From Pterobdella sp. o SKG-2022 (taxonomy: Eukaryota; Annelida; Clitellata; Hirudinida; Piscicolidae), in assembly GCA_964035795.1 (NCBI GenBank), contig OZ038320.1, positions 5,023,896 to 5,087,895 on the forward strand: a stretch of DNA of 64,000 nucleotides, in the 5' to 3' direction. Numbering within the stretch: the first letter of the stretch is position 1; each line of letters starts with the position of its first letter. Under the pieces are notes generated by a model. The model saw nothing but the letters and a program-made list of their open reading frames with translations. It was not told where the DNA came from and ran no database searches. A program made the translations under genes and the position numbers. This document shows, piece by piece, positions 47,503 through 61,418 of this stretch.

Positions 47503-50158
47503 TTTTTCTGAAGTTATAGTTCTGTTGTACTCATTTTTAAATTAATTATATTAATAACTATATTCTTTGGAGCTTTTGAAAGTTTTTTTATGAAAAATTT
47601 GAAAATGGCGGTAGTTGAGAAACAAAAAAAAATTAATGTGAAAAGAACCGTTTTATTTTCAAACATCGTCTTTGAAAAGTGTCCCCATTACTTCATAATA
47701 AACTTTCTAAACAAACGACCTTTAAAAACGTTTAATGAAAAATTACACAAAAGTTCGTTTCATAAAATTATTTTTTCTTTTTTGTTGTTTCATTTATTTC
47801 TTCCATTAAATACGTTATTTTATATATTGTATTTTTCTATCATTTTTATCAATGTTTTGTATTCTTCTTTCTCTTTTCGTTTCCTCCTTTTCTTCATCCT
47901 TCTTTCCATCCCATTCCGTTTCTGTCTAGGTGAGAGAGTAATTTTAAAATTTCTTCAACTTTAATTTTGAAGATTTTCAAACATCAAAATAAAATTTAAA
48001 TGGAAATAAAGAAAAGTTTTGAGAAAATTTTGTGGAAACAAAAATAATATAAGTAAAAGGTGAAGAATAATGAAATGAAATTTACTTTTGAAAACCCCTC
48101 AATCTTTCTTCATTAGAAAATCATTTGGAAGAGTTTAAGTCTTGATCACGTAAATAATAAGGGAAAAAATAATAAAAGCATCAAAAAAATAACAAAAAAA
48201 AAGTAACAAAATCAAAAATAATAATTGAAAAAATATTTGTTTTTCATTTACAACATTAATACAATTTTTTTGATAAAAATAAATTTATAAAACCATTATC
48301 ATAGAAAATTATATGAAATAATATTAATAAAGAAAATAAATAATGAGAATAATGATAACAGATACAATTATTTATTATTACACTATCGACTGAGTCATTA
48401 TATTATTATTGGAAAATTTTTCAACTATGAATAAATAAGCGGCTGGAAGTTGCTTAAATGAATCTGGCTCATAAATATGTTAAACAATACGAATCATTCA
48501 CAAAAATATGTTCAGCCAAAATCGATTTTGAATAGAAAAAAATCGATTAAAACAATGAAAAAAAAGTCTGAATAATGCATTAATTTCCTATTAAATAAGT
48601 GTAATCAAATAAATGGGACTTACGTACAATAAAAATTAAAGAATCATAGAGAATATCCATATAGTACCAAGTTTAAAACGTTATGGAATAGAGAAAACGT
48701 CAAAATGTGATAATATCATTACATTTTTTTCCAATGTATTTTTCACGTTTTCGTATTTAAAAATGTTCTTGATTTATTTGGTGAGTTATGATTATAAGCA
48801 CCTGCACTGAAAATAACTAAAAGAAAAAAAATTAATGCTGAGATTATCGATAAAAAGTTTTTTCAGAGCGGAAATCATATTTAAAAAGATCTATAAAGAC
48901 AGCGAAGGCGAATTAGATGACTAAGGAAAGATAAAAAATGGGTTGCTAGCGTTCAGAATTGTGAGTTCTTACAAGTTTGAGGGAAATAAAAAGATTGCGT
49001 GAATAGGAAAACACATAGGAAGAAAAAATTTAGCTAGGCTCTTCGAGCAGATGCAGACGAATGAAGCAGGAATGATGGAAGGATATACAATGAGTTTGGA
49101 GAGTAGCTTCAAGCACCGAATGTGAAGAAAAATTTGGAGATTATATGCCAACAAGTAGCAAAAGTTTGAACGGTAATGTTAAATGATGTATGGTTTGAAG
49201 TGTAGCTAAGTAGTAACTTTTTTTAGAAATGACATCTTTACAAAACTAGTGATAATTTTGTGAATTCTTAAAATTAAACTCGAACTTCATCCTCATTTGA
49301 AGATTTCAACAGACATATCCAGACATATAATTAGTACTATGTGAGAGTATTTTGATATGTCCAAAATGTCCAATGAAGAAAAATGGAAAACAGATCTGCA
49401 ACATAAAATTATGCATGTATGTAGATAAAGTTAGAAGATATTATGCTTTTTTTTCTATTTTTTTTCATTATTTTTTAAATTTATTCTTTATTTGTGTTAT
49501 TATCTGTGTTTGTCATTTTCACGTTTCTGTATTTTGATGATTGAGTGAATTTTCTATGTAAATTTCTCATGAGTTTTTTTTTCTATTCATTTTTGTTTTC
49601 AAGGCCACCTGTTGTAAACATTTGATTTCCGAATTTAAACAAATTTATATTTCTCATAACTTTGGGCCGAATTTAAAAAAGACGTGAATAAGGTTTTGAT
49701 TTAGGGTATTTTGCACAAAGGTAAATGATATGGAAATTATAAAGAGCATTGCGGATAATTTAATTTAATGACATAACATTGTTTGGATTGTAAAGTGTTC
49801 TTGGATAGGTATCTAGATTTATGTTTAACTTGTAAATATGGTTTATTCTCAAGAAGATCAAAAAATCTTTGCAAGTATTGAGGTGAATAGCATTTATTTT
49901 TCTAGTTGAAATCACAAACTGTTTACTGTTTTGCTTATTTTAGAAGTAATCCACACATAAAGTTGTCTCAAAAAGTAGAGTTTAACTTTGCATTAATTAT
50001 TCAAATATCAATAATGCATTTCGAGGTATTATTCATTCAAAAATACAATTTTTTTTTAGAAATTTGTATGTTGAACTTTACAATGTAGTGTAGTGGGGTA
50101 TATGTACATATTTCTTGAATGCAAACCACACGATAGTCTAAAAGCGAGGTCATTTGAT
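47503..50158. other. Non-genic interval
   Basis: No supported gene is seen. It contains a 60-nt pyrimidine tract ending at an AG|GTGAGA site (47930), described in the findings. A mildly GC-richer stretch lies at 48880-49160 without coding continuity. A 28-codon open stretch at 49606-49690 is not supported further. Confidence 0.4.
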
Positions 50159-50220
50159 TGTGTGTGTGTGTGTGTGTGTTTGTGTGTGCGTGTGTGTGTG
50201 TGCGTGTGTGTGTGTGTTTG
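50159..50220 (+). repeat. (GT)n microsatellite
   Basis: About 60 nt of GT with TT and CG interruptions. Confidence 0.9.
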
Positions 50221-50612
50221 TCTTCGTGTAAGTGTTTGGTTAATTCATGTTTTAATGTTTGGGTGTATTTTTCACTTTAGTACATGAGTTTGGGTATATT
50301 TTTGATCCACTGTAATTTTATAGGTGTTTAAGAAAAATGAAATTAACTATAGTACTAATATGTGTTTTTCATAGTTTTTGTGTGTGTCTTTAGATGTTTG
50401 TGTCGTCACTATTTGTACCTATCTATTTGTTTTTTCTCATAAATCTACATAATATTATATATATTCATATGCATAGAAAAAACACTTAATATTATATGTA
50501 CAAAATATATCAAAGACTCTTCCACGACTTCTCACCGGTTTAAGGTGCTTTTGCAGAAAATTTCTTTACAAACTATGCACTTTATAAAACGCATGCTAAT
50601 GCTGTATTCCAT

Positions 50613-50855
<243 letters not shown>

Positions 50856-51561
50856 CTCATACGTACGTGGTCAATAGTAAAATGTACATTAAAAAGTTGA
50901 AACATGAATAATTAAGTGGGTTTGTGATTGATAAGAATTATGTCTAGATGTGTGGCAAAATGCTTAAATTATACTCCATTGAAAAGGTCTTTCACGTCTT
51001 GTTTTTTGTGTGTGTTTTGTTGAGTTTTTGTTCGTTTTTGCGTGCAATTTTTTCTTATGTGGTGTATGTGCTGGTATATGTGGCATGTATGCTTCAGTTT
51101 ATTTACAAAGAAAACATACAAAAAAAATATTTATTTTATGTTTTTAATATAATTTTTAATTAAACAAAATTTTTTTTTAATATGTTTATTTTGTACAAAA
51201 ATTTACTTTTTTATTTGTCAAATCTACATTTCAAACATTTTATGCACTTTTCTGTTTTTTATTTTCTTTTTTTTGTTGTGCACTTTTGATTTTACATGTT
51301 TTTCATATGTATGCAAATCATGCTCATGTGGTTTTTTTTATGTTTTGCTTAAAACAAATTATTCAAGAAAATGTTTGAGATTATGATATTTTATTAATAC
51401 AACCTATTATAAATTTATGACTTTTGAATGATAATCTTACTCATCAACATTTTAAAATTCAATTGCCCAACATATGGGTTAACTATTATAGAAAAATAAT
51501 TAAGCGGATAATTGTTTTATGTGAACTAAAAATGAATGATATTGATTGCTCTGTTCCGAAG

Positions 51562-51761
51562 NNNNNNNNNNNNNNNNNNNNNNNNNNNNNNNNNNNNNNN
51601 NNNNNNNNNNNNNNNNNNNNNNNNNNNNNNNNNNNNNNNNNNNNNNNNNNNNNNNNNNNNNNNNNNNNNNNNNNNNNNNNNNNNNNNNNNNNNNNNNNNN
51701 NNNNNNNNNNNNNNNNNNNNNNNNNNNNNNNNNNNNNNNNNNNNNNNNNNNNNNNNNNNNN
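51562..51761. other. Assembly gap (200 N)
   Basis: Exactly 200 N, probably a fixed-size scaffold gap. It interrupts the 3' part of the reverse-transcriptase remnant. Confidence 0.99.
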
Positions 51762-53027
51762 GTGAATACTTGGAGACGCTGTATGTGGCATTGAAGAACA
51801 TTCCAAGTTTCGCTGCCGTATAATAGAGTTGGTATTATAATGGCTTTGAAAAGTTTCAGTTTGGTGGAAACTTTTATTTTTCGTTGATACCATACCAACC
51901 GACTAAGGCTGCGAAAGACTTGGGATGCTTTATTTATACGTGATTCAACTTCTGCATCGACTGTGTTGTCACTGTTTAAGATACTGCCCAGGTATTTAAA
52001 CTGTGTCACTTGTTCGATGTTTATATCGTTACGTATTGCCAGCGTTGTGTTGAGGCTTGGAATTGAGTTTTTTGGTAGAATGGTCATGTATTTTGTTTTG
52101 CTGTAGTTTATTCTCAGTCCAAATTTGATGCAAACGTCATCTATTGAAGTGACAAGGCATTCCAGGTCTTTGATGTTGTCGCTCGTGATCATTATATCAT
52201 CGGCATAAGCTATTGATTGTACTGTTATAGCCTCTTCTAGCTTATAGCGACTGTTATGCATCAACGGGGCATTGTGGCTATATTCAATGCGAATGCCTTT
52301 GTCTGGGTGGTTCTTGAGTGCCACTCTTATCACAGCGTCGAGGTATGTATTAAAAAGCATAGGAGCCAGCACATCTCCTTGTTTCACCCCAACGCTGATG
52401 GGAAACTCATCGGACAACTGTCCATCAGCCCGGATCGCTCCTGTTGTACAGCTATGGAGAGCTTTAAGGATGCGAATTATTTTTTCTGGCAAGCTGAAGG
52501 ATTTCGACAGAATTTCCCAGAGAGCGTCTCGGTTGACTGTGTCGTAGGCCTTTTGGAGATCAATGAAGCAGAGATGAATGGGCTTTTGAAATTCCTTTGC
52601 CCTCTGCATCAGGATCTTCGCTGCATATATTTGGTCGCAGCAACCTCTATTCGGCCTAAAACCACATTGGTTTTCACCCAGTTGTTTTTCTATGACGTTT
52701 TGCATTTTGTTTAGAATGGCTCTGCCAAACACTTTGCTAGCCACACACAGTAGGGCGATTCCTCGGTAATTTTCACAAAGTGATCTTGCTCCATGTTTGT
52801 GAATTGGAACTATTATTTGATTTTTCCAATCACTTGGGATTGTTTCCATTTCCCATATCTGGTCTGAGATCACTTTTAGCCAATATACCGTTTCATTGGC
52901 GCCAATTTTGAGCATATTTGAGCTGATTCCATCTAAACCCGGAGCTGTTTCTAATTTACATTGCTTCAAAGCATTTGTTAGCTCCATTATGGAAGGGGGC
53001 TTAGATAGATCTGCTACCTCTTCATCA

Positions 53028-53028
<1 letters not shown>
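51762..53028 (-). mobile_element. Non-LTR retrotransposon reverse transcriptase fragment (RTE-like), 5'-truncated
   Basis: An open minus-strand frame covers most of a reverse transcriptase, which copies element RNA at a nicked target. Motifs in order are ENYRGIALLCVASK, NQCGFRPNRGCCDQI, FIDLQKAYDTVN with the first catalytic Asp, SVGVKQGDVLAPMLFNTYLD, YADDIMI with the catalytic Asp pair, and QFKYLGSIL. No AP-endonuclease domain is present. The frame begins at DDEEVADLSKPPSIMEL, directly after a GT array on its own strand. The C-terminal side runs into the N gap after LQCHIQRLQVF. The RT core has no stop, so the copy is young, but without an endonuclease and 5' end it is a remnant. RTE-clade assignment is by general resemblance. 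Confidence 0.85.
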
Positions 53029-53117
<89 letters not shown>

Positions 53118-53179
53118 ACGCACACGCACACGCACACGCACACGCACACGCACACGCACACGCACACGCACACGCACAC
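53029..53179 (+). repeat. (CA)n / (CACACG)n microsatellite
   Basis: A CA run followed by a regular six-base CACACG period. It abuts the truncated 5' end of the reverse-transcriptase frame. Confidence 0.95.
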
Positions 53180-53610
53180 AAACAGGTGCAAACAGGTAGC
53201 CATTTAAATATTGATTGTTGCTTACATTGTCTTGCTTTCTTGTTTAGGGTTCTTTATGCTTATTATTATCATTGTTTTTTGTTTTTTTTTTCACCAATGT
53301 TATTGTTTTTTTCTAATTTTTCGATAAAATAGCCGTTTTTATTTTCAGTTTTGTCAAATTTTCTTTCTTGTTAAAATCTCCATTATTTTTTGTTTTTATT
53401 ATGATTATACGTTATTTCTTTGAATTTCATTTGAATTTGTAGAGTTTTCAAGACATTCAATTGAATTGACAAATATATTAAAAATTCCACAAATCAACGA
53501 AAATAATTGTGATGAATGTCGATGAAAGACTATTAAGATATTTTTAGAAAGTTTCATTAATAGTATTTTTTATTTTTCATTAAAATTGAAAATTTTCCAT
53601 ATTTTCATTA

Positions 53611-53706
53611 TTATTAATTCCTTTGTAAGACGTACAGTTTGCAAACTAGGTTTGCTGCAGAGGCGCTTGTGTAGTCAAAAGAACGAGGACAGAGATGCGG
53701 CTATAA
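53611..53706 (+). repeat. Short dispersed repeat, copy B (SINE-like)
   Basis: Matches copy A at 34661-34755 around the shared TGCTGCAGAGGCGCTTG core. It lies about 0.4 kb from the retrotransposon remnant. Confidence 0.6.
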
Positions 53707-56700
53707 AGATGCGCTTTTATCAATTTTTTTTGACAACTCACAACACACATTCAATTTTCACTCATCAAATTTTTTTGCAAAATATAAAAAATTTCAAAAA
53801 ATGAATGTGAAAATAATATTTCTTTTTGTTTCTGCTATATATTTTTTTTCAAAAAAATTAGATATTTCAAGCTAAAGCACCTTTTATTTACAGTGAGCCA
53901 GATTTTTTAAAACTTTATTATTTCCTCTTTATTTTTTCAGTTCGATTTAAATTTTTTCTTTATTTCAACTTCATATCCTACTTGCTTTCCAAACAAAAAA
54001 ACTGTTCAACGTTTTTTGAATTTATGTTTTTTATTAAAACAAATCTATTCAAACTAATTTTTTTTGCAGGCAATTTCTATCAAAAACCGATGAATGGAGC
54101 ACTTATTAAGATGGTTATCTCAAAAAAAATTCTAAAACTTAATATAATGCAAAATTTTCAGTGTTTCTATAATACAATTCAATGCTACATTGGGTATTGT
54201 CTTATTACAATGTCACAACAAGTCGACTTAAATTGAGTTTTGATTGCGCAATCAATCTCTTCTATAAAGCGCGATTCTATGTATAATAAAATGTAAAATG
54301 AAAATAAAACCATACAAAAAGTAGAAGTGATTTGAACGTGCAAATTTAATGTGTAGACACTAATTTGGATTCTCAATTACAGTATCAATAACCAGTCAGT
54401 CCTTACCTGCTACAAAATCTACGATCAGGTTATAACAAAAAAAAAATCCTCTAGCTAGAGGTGCTATATTGGAAAAAGTTAATGTCGATGCCTCAGACAA
54501 ATGATTTTAGAAATGGTTTTATCAAACTAAAGGCTTTGTGTATAAACATAGAATTCAATATAAAACTAATGAAATATATATAAGACACTGAAGTAAAATT
54601 TTTTGATCTGTCAAAAGTATTTTTCAAGATAACTCACAACAGATAATTCTAATGATGAAATAGTTTTCATTTTTATCTTTAATGCAGTTTTCTCATAACT
54701 TATCATCCTTTATTATCGCCAAGAGAACATAAAGTATTTATTCTGCTTTTATTATTTGTTGTTGTAGAGGTTATTTTTATGGAAGTAATTGTAGTCATTT
54801 CTGTTTCATTAAGGTCAAAAAAATTTATTTGCATCACAAAAAAAGTTAGGCGTTCATCATAAGATTTTACATGATATTATGCCAATAAGAAGACCACTCA
54901 CAAACTTTCAGTACTCAATGGAGTTCACTGTTATGTATTTTCTAAAGCAGTCAAATTATATAGGCTTGAAAATATTTGAAGTATTTACTATGAACTTTTT
55001 ATGTTGTTTTCTAAACCAGAGTAAACTAAGAGTTTTGATGAAGCTAATGTTTTAAAAATTATATGATATGTCGTTTTACTATTAATTTGATGCATTTAAA
55101 TTAAACCTGCTGTTAAAACTTCCAAAGAGCTCAAGTTTACATCCAGTGAGAATCTCATATACAACTTCAGCACATTTTCAATGAATAAATTCATAATTAA
55201 ATAGAAATAAAATTTGAAAAGAAATCTTACAGTAAGGTTATAAATATGAATTATTAATTCAAGGAATGTAGTTGTGAATTTATAGTCAAAAGCAGCCCAG
55301 ATTTTTGTAAAACAAGCATGAATACGAGAAAATATAAGGTTGAAAATACGTCAAAAAATTAAATTTTTTAAGCTTATAAAATTTTCAGCTCAAAAAAATA
55401 AACAGAAAAATTTTTATTTACATATAATGATCTTTTTATTGTTAAAAAAAAAATTTCAAAAAATTTTATTTGTTTTTTATTCGTTTATTTTCATTTATTT
55501 AGCGCACTTTTCACAAGAATGAGTGGTTTAATTCAGTATTCAACATTTTTTGGATCACAATTCAAATACTAACATGTGGAATAATGATTTTCAATACGGC
55601 AATCGTTTTTTAAACAAATGGCATCACGAATAATTAATATAAGTATCAAATTCCACTCTTGTTTAATTGCTAGTTTAAATTGCGCCACTTTTCACATTTC
55701 GTTATTAATTACTTCATACGCATTATGAATATTTAGAACAACTTGTTCTACTATAAAAAAATTTCTTATTATTATCATTATTTTTGTTGTTATTATTATG
55801 TTCTATAAAGCGTTTGAAAAGACTCCATAGCAATTTAATTTTTTTTCAAAACGTTTTATTATATGAGTTGGTTTCAAGTCTAATAAATTAATTAAAAAAC
55901 ACTGTACAGCTTGTATTATTGAGGCATAACTTGTGAAAAGTTTCGTGCTTTTGCAAAAAAATCAAAAAGAATTTTTATTAAATTTATCAATATTTTCCAG
56001 ATTTTTCATTTTATTTTTTTTGTTTTTGAATTCTCACAACCCAGCTAATGGGAAAACTTGACCTTATTCTTTTCTGCGTCAAAGCAGGTGCTGTTTGCCA
56101 CTACTAGAGTATTCAGTAGTATGTAATTTTAATAGTTATATACATGTTTTCACATTTATTTTTTTTATTAGAATTTTTCCATTTTACTAATTCACACATT
56201 CACTTTTTTGAATAGTTTTTTTTGTAGTTTTTGAAAAATTAATAAAGTTTTTATCCTCCATGTCACCGCATTTGACATTATTTCTAATACATATTTTTGC
56301 ACTTTATCAGACTTTTTGTTTTTCTTCTGTTTTTTTTTGCACATCTTTCTATTTTTTCCATTTGTCTGACGACTTTGAAGAATGTTTAACATTCTTAAGT
56401 TTTTTGCACCATTGTCTTTAGAAATTTGTTAATTTAGTTGTTTCTTTTTTATTTTAAACTTTGCTTTTTTTCCACTTTCTCTATTTTTCAATTGTTTTTC
56501 AAAGAAGTGCATTCAGTTTAACTTGTTTGTTTTCTCTGTTTTTGCAATACGTCTTTTTACTTTTTGGACGTCAAACACCCTTATTATTCGTTAACTAATC
56601 TGTTATCATCATCAGAGTTATGACCTTCACGTTTTTTTGGCATTCTATAAAGCGAAATTAATACTTTTATCAACTATATTGCATTGAAAAATTGCTTAAG

Positions 56701-57259
56701 ATTAAATTAAACTTTTAAAATCCTATTTGTTTTTCATTGACCATATATCATATTCATTCATCACAAGGCAGACTGCTTGGCATACATTTTTTTCCCATTT
56801 TTTACCTATTTTGATTTCCTTCTCACACCTGTCTGTGTTTTGTTTTGTTCATTGTCATGAGCATTAGAATTTCTTTCATCATCTATTGAAATAAATTATC
56901 CTTTTTCATTTTTATCACTTTTTTCCAAACAATTTCACTTCCTCATATTCATCATTTAACTTTTTTCTCCAAGAATACACGCGACTCTTCGTTTTTTTTG
57001 ATTTTTTTAACTTTTATTTGAATATTTTTTTTGAGCCGTGTTTTTCCAATTTTTTGAACAATAATATTGAGATTTTAAGCAAATTTGTAAACATTGTTTT
57101 CATTTGTAATTCAAACTGTTTGCATAATTTAATCATCAAAACACCTTTAACCTTTTTCATTTCTACTCATAAATATCAGACAAAAACACAACGTTTGCTT
57201 AAAAGTAATCATATAAATTCTCATGCCTAGTCATGCTTATAAATCAAAATAATTAATTT
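53707..57259. other. Non-genic AT-rich interval
   Basis: No exon with good borders and composition is seen. An AGCGCACTTTTCACA motif at 55502-55516 is shared with the repeat beginning near 61881. Confidence 0.45.
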
Positions 57260-57469
57260 ATGGAGCAGCCAAGAATGTTGCATCATAGAAGCAATTCTTT
57301 CTCGTCATCTCAGTTCTCTACAACCACACATACCTTTGTATTAAATCCTTTAGAACCTTTTTTAACTTTTTCTTTTTCACCTTTTTCAAGTTACTTTAAT
57401 GAAAGATCTTTTGAGAAAAAAAAATATTTTTCATGCATTGAAGCAAAAAAATTACGAACAAAATTTTAA
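57260..57469 (+). CDS. Possible small ORF or first coding exon
   Basis: ATG opens MEQPRMLHHRSNSFSSSQFS, and the first ~30 codons are less AT-rich than the surroundings, as expected for coding sequence. The rest (FLTFSFSPFSSYF onwards) looks like translated intron. It may be a short first exon of a gene running to the right, or chance. No function is assigned. Confidence 0.22.
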   Translation: MEQPRMLHHRSNSFSSSQFSTTTHTFVLNPLEPFLTFSFSPFSSYFNERSFEKKKYFSCIEAKKLRTKF

Positions 57470-60400
57470 GAAAATTTATTCATCAGAGTTTTTGGCCAAC
57501 TACAATAAATAAAAATTGCAGAAATATTTCAATTAAAAATAAAATTACGCCGAGTTTTTGCGAAAAAAAATAATGATAAAGTGAGAACTACGTCGCTAAA
57601 AAATCATATAAAAGTTCAATGAAATTAGTATTTTATTTTGAAAAAAATAAAAGAAATGAATGAAAACATAAATATTTTTTACACGAAAATATGTTTTGAG
57701 GGCTTAAAAATGACAAAAACCTTGTACGCATTTAATCAATCTAGCAAAACAATTTCAGCCAACAAATCTCTTATTTTTTCCATAGTTTTTCTTTGTCATA
57801 CATCACCGTTTTTTTGATGTTTTTTGTTCTTTTTAGTGTTTTGGATAACTTTCAAAAAAAATTTTTTTGATTGTTTTTTTTGACGGTACGAAACAATGAG
57901 ATGAATATTTATTGTGCTTTTTTATAACTAAAAATGTCAAAATACTCAAAAAAAGATTTCTTTTATTTTTTGTCAATATTTCATTTTAAAATATTTAAAA
58001 TTTTTATTTATTCATTAAACATCTTTTGAGTATAATTCAGTTTTTTAACATTTCTATAATGAAATTTATTTCTATTTAAAGTATTTTTCAACGTAATAGT
58101 TTCCTTTGTTATAGCTGATTACTTTTTCTAATCTTCTTAAATGTTGATTAGAACTTTCAAAATTCAACACGCAAGGCATTTTTAGACTCAATTTATAATA
58201 AAAATCAAAATAAAATATCATGTAGTAAAAATGTTAATCTTTAGTAAACTACAATCAAATAAAATGTTTTGAGAAGAAAAATTAATTTACAGTTAATGAA
58301 AAAGAGTTTAAGATAATCTATAAACATTAACTAACTTGAAAAATGAAATAAGTCAAAAAAATTTTTTTAAATTGAAAAACCGTTCCATTTTGTTGAAACT
58401 GTCAGATTTGCGATGTTTTTTAGGATTCATTTTTAAGTCGACAAATATAATGGTTGTGGTTGGGTATGGAAAACTGCTTCAATAATGTTTTGTTGCTTTG
58501 TATTTCCATATAGAACGATTTGGTTTGAAATTTTTTGTGAAATTATATTGAATCAAAATAAAAATCTGATGCAAAAACTGAGTTCAAAACAAAATATGTG
58601 ATAAAAAAGTATCAATTTTCATTTATTGAACAAAAAACTATTAAATATGATGACATAAACATCCTAAAGAATACATAGCTTTATTGATTGGTTAGCATAG
58701 TACTATTCATGTCATTTTTTGATGGGTATGTGAAAAATTAGAAAATATTATTTTTTTGAAAACTCTGTAGTTGGAATCGCTACAATTATAAAAGTTTTGG
58801 AAAAGTTTGTTTGCAATAGTTAATTTTTTCAATGTTTTTCATAATAATTTGATGGAATAGTTAATGGTTCTTATTTGAAATTTTTGAATACTCATGTTAT
58901 CGAGTTAGTACTCTGTCAAAAGTTTCTAGAAACCCTTTGAATCATTTTAACTGTATATGGTGACAAATATAACTGTTATACTAAACTTTATGAACAGAAA
59001 ACAAAATTTCATGAAGAAGTAGTTTCATCCACAAAATGACTTGTGGAAAAATTTACTGAAATGGCGAAAAAAATTTTGAAAATTCGAAGTTGTGAAATAT
59101 TATTGAGCAAAAATAAAAAAAGAAATTTTGAATTATCTCGCATATAAATTGGGAATAAAACAAAATTTTTCAAAAAAAATGTTTTGTGATGCTAGCAAGT
59201 TGTTTAATTGGTAATTTGCATAGAACCGAACTTTTTCGAAAATTGATATAGAAAAAAATGTTTTTTAAATGATTAGTCGATTTTAGAACGGAATCTTTTT
59301 TATATATAATAGAAAGACAAAAATGAATGGTTGAATTTTTCTAATACGATTTTTTCTGGAGATTTTAAGTTTCAATAGCAAGGAATAGCTGAAAACATAG
59401 AAAAACTAAAATTTTTTCAAATAAATCAAATCTCAATGAATTTTCTATGATAAATAAAACTTTAAAAATGAAAACTATTTTTATAAAAAAATAAAACCCT
59501 CTATAAAAATAAAAAATTGTAGAAGAAAATAAAATTTTTCGAATGAATGAAACGTATTATACAATTTTTGAATTAATTATAATTATTATACAATTATATA
59601 ATTATTATACAATTAATTTTTGAATTAATTGAGTTTCTGAAATAAAGGAAAGTTGAAAAAGAAAAATGATAGGAAAGAGAATTGTTGAAAAAGTCCGACT
59701 CAAAGATTAGATCGAAAATCAAATTTTCCAAATTTGATTAATTTTTTGGAGCTGTTGTGGTGAGGAAATAGTTTGAACGAAACAGGATAGTTAAAATAGA
59801 TAATGGTAAGTTTCACATAAAAAGTGAACAAAAAGAATTGAAATTGTGAAATAATGTTTTTGTCTTATGAGAAGCTTTGGATAAATAATTGGATATAAAT
59901 GAATAAAAAAAGGTAAGAAAAAATGTTTGAGAAAAGTAGTTCAAAGTGTATGGATTTGAGAAATAAGATTTGTAAAAGAAGACGTTTGTTAAAAACTATG
60001 AACGATTACATGAAACGGTGAGAACAGTTTCAGGTATTATATTGAAAACTGCGAAATACACATCAATAGATAAACAGATTTTTTTGACGTGAGAAGTCTG
60101 AAGGATAAAATTAGAACCACAAATACAATTTTATTTTTCATGAAAATAATGGTTTACGTCAAAAACTTGCTGAAACTTCAGTGAAAACATTATTTTTTAA
60201 TTGTAGCTTAAATAAATCTTGAATAACAATGAAAGATATATTTCTCCATTCAAAATGAACGATATTTTAATTTTGTGTTCTTGAAAATTCAAAACTAACT
60301 TTTGTTTCAAGATGAAAATGAAATATATGAACAAAAATAGAAAAAATACCTGAAAAAATTATTAAAAAAACACAAATAATTTTGAAAGAAAAACGGAATC

Positions 60401-61323
60401 ATAAAAGAATAGGAATGATGGATGTATATGATTAATATTTAGACTCAAGGTGGAAAAATGAAGTGGCATTTTTGAGAACTTAGTCGGAATATTAAAAATG
60501 ACAAAAAAGTAATAACAGAAATAAAAAGAGAAGCAACAAAAACATGATGAAAAACAGGGAAAATAATGAGTGGTGTTAAATTAAAACAAAATGATTGAAA
60601 TTTCAAGTACTACTTATAATGACCAAAATATTAATAAATATCAAAACGAAAAAAATTAATGTTATGCGGAAACAAATGAAAAAGATAATGTTGGTACTGA
60701 TGCTTAAAAACGTTTAAAATGCCAATGAAAGCTTTTATAAATATGGTTTTGATATTTGGAAGATTGATTTTTTTTCTGAGGTTTTTGACGCGAGCAAATT
60801 TTTATAACAAGTTCAGTTTATAATTTTAAGTATTAATTATAATAGAAAAAAATAAAATAATGAAAAACAAAATTATTATTTAAATATAAAAACTGGGAAC
60901 ATATTAATAGCATTGTTGTTACTATTTTTCATATTTATTGTTGTTTTTGCTATCAATTTCATCATAAAAAAATAATTTCAGCCAAAAAATAATTAAATTC
61001 AAATTTTTTAAAACAGAAAAAACTTAAATGTTAAAAAAATTCAAATGATGGAAACAAGCAAATTATAAAAAAATGCTATGAAACCTAAATATATAAAAAT
61101 ATTCTGAACGTTAATGAAAAAATATAAATATAATATAACTTGGGAGTCCTAACACTATTGAAATTCAAACATGAAATAAGAATGAAATGTCACTGTTACA
61201 TGAAGTGTTTGTAGAAAAAAATAAAAAAAAAAACAAACAATCGAAAAAATTATTTCAAATAAAATGAAAATAAACTAAAAAGGCATTCGAACAGAATGAA
61301 TATAATTTCAGAACACTGGTTAC
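57470..61323. other. Non-genic AT-rich interval
   Basis: Long A- and T-rich DNA without supported exons. A local ATTATACAATTA reiteration lies at 59575-59635. Confidence 0.45.
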
Positions 61324-61418
61324 TTTATTAAGATACGAAGCTTTTTGTTAAAAAAGTAACATTATCAAGTATTTTGAAAATATTACTTTGTTAACAAAAA
61401 GCTTCGTATCTTAATAAA
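61324..61418. mobile_element. Near-perfect 36-bp foldback element
   Basis: Arms 61324-61359 and 61383-61418 are reverse complements with one mismatch. The outer end reads TTTATTAAGATACGAAGCTT. A 23-nt loop separates them. A half copy is at 43661-43707, and related AAAAGCTTCGT motifs occur near 4.1 and 11.6 kb. It is consistent with a very short non-autonomous foldback family. Confidence 0.75.

Noticed and set aside
47590..47964. 124-codon open frame
   Set aside because: Mostly Phe/Leu/Ser from T-rich DNA and a pyrimidine tract. There is no coding-like composition.
48880..49160. GC-richer segment that might be an RNA gene
   Set aside because: No clover-leaf, pol III box or repeat partner could be found by eye.
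49606..49690. 28-codon open stretch starting ATCCKHLISEFKQ
   Set aside because: Only one weak border and no partner exon; chance is likely.
51424..51893. Open frames crossing the N run
   Set aside because: They are open only because N cannot form stops.
52256..52714. 152-codon plus-strand open frame
   Set aside because: It is antisense to the reverse-transcriptase core, whose minus-strand motifs are unmistakable.
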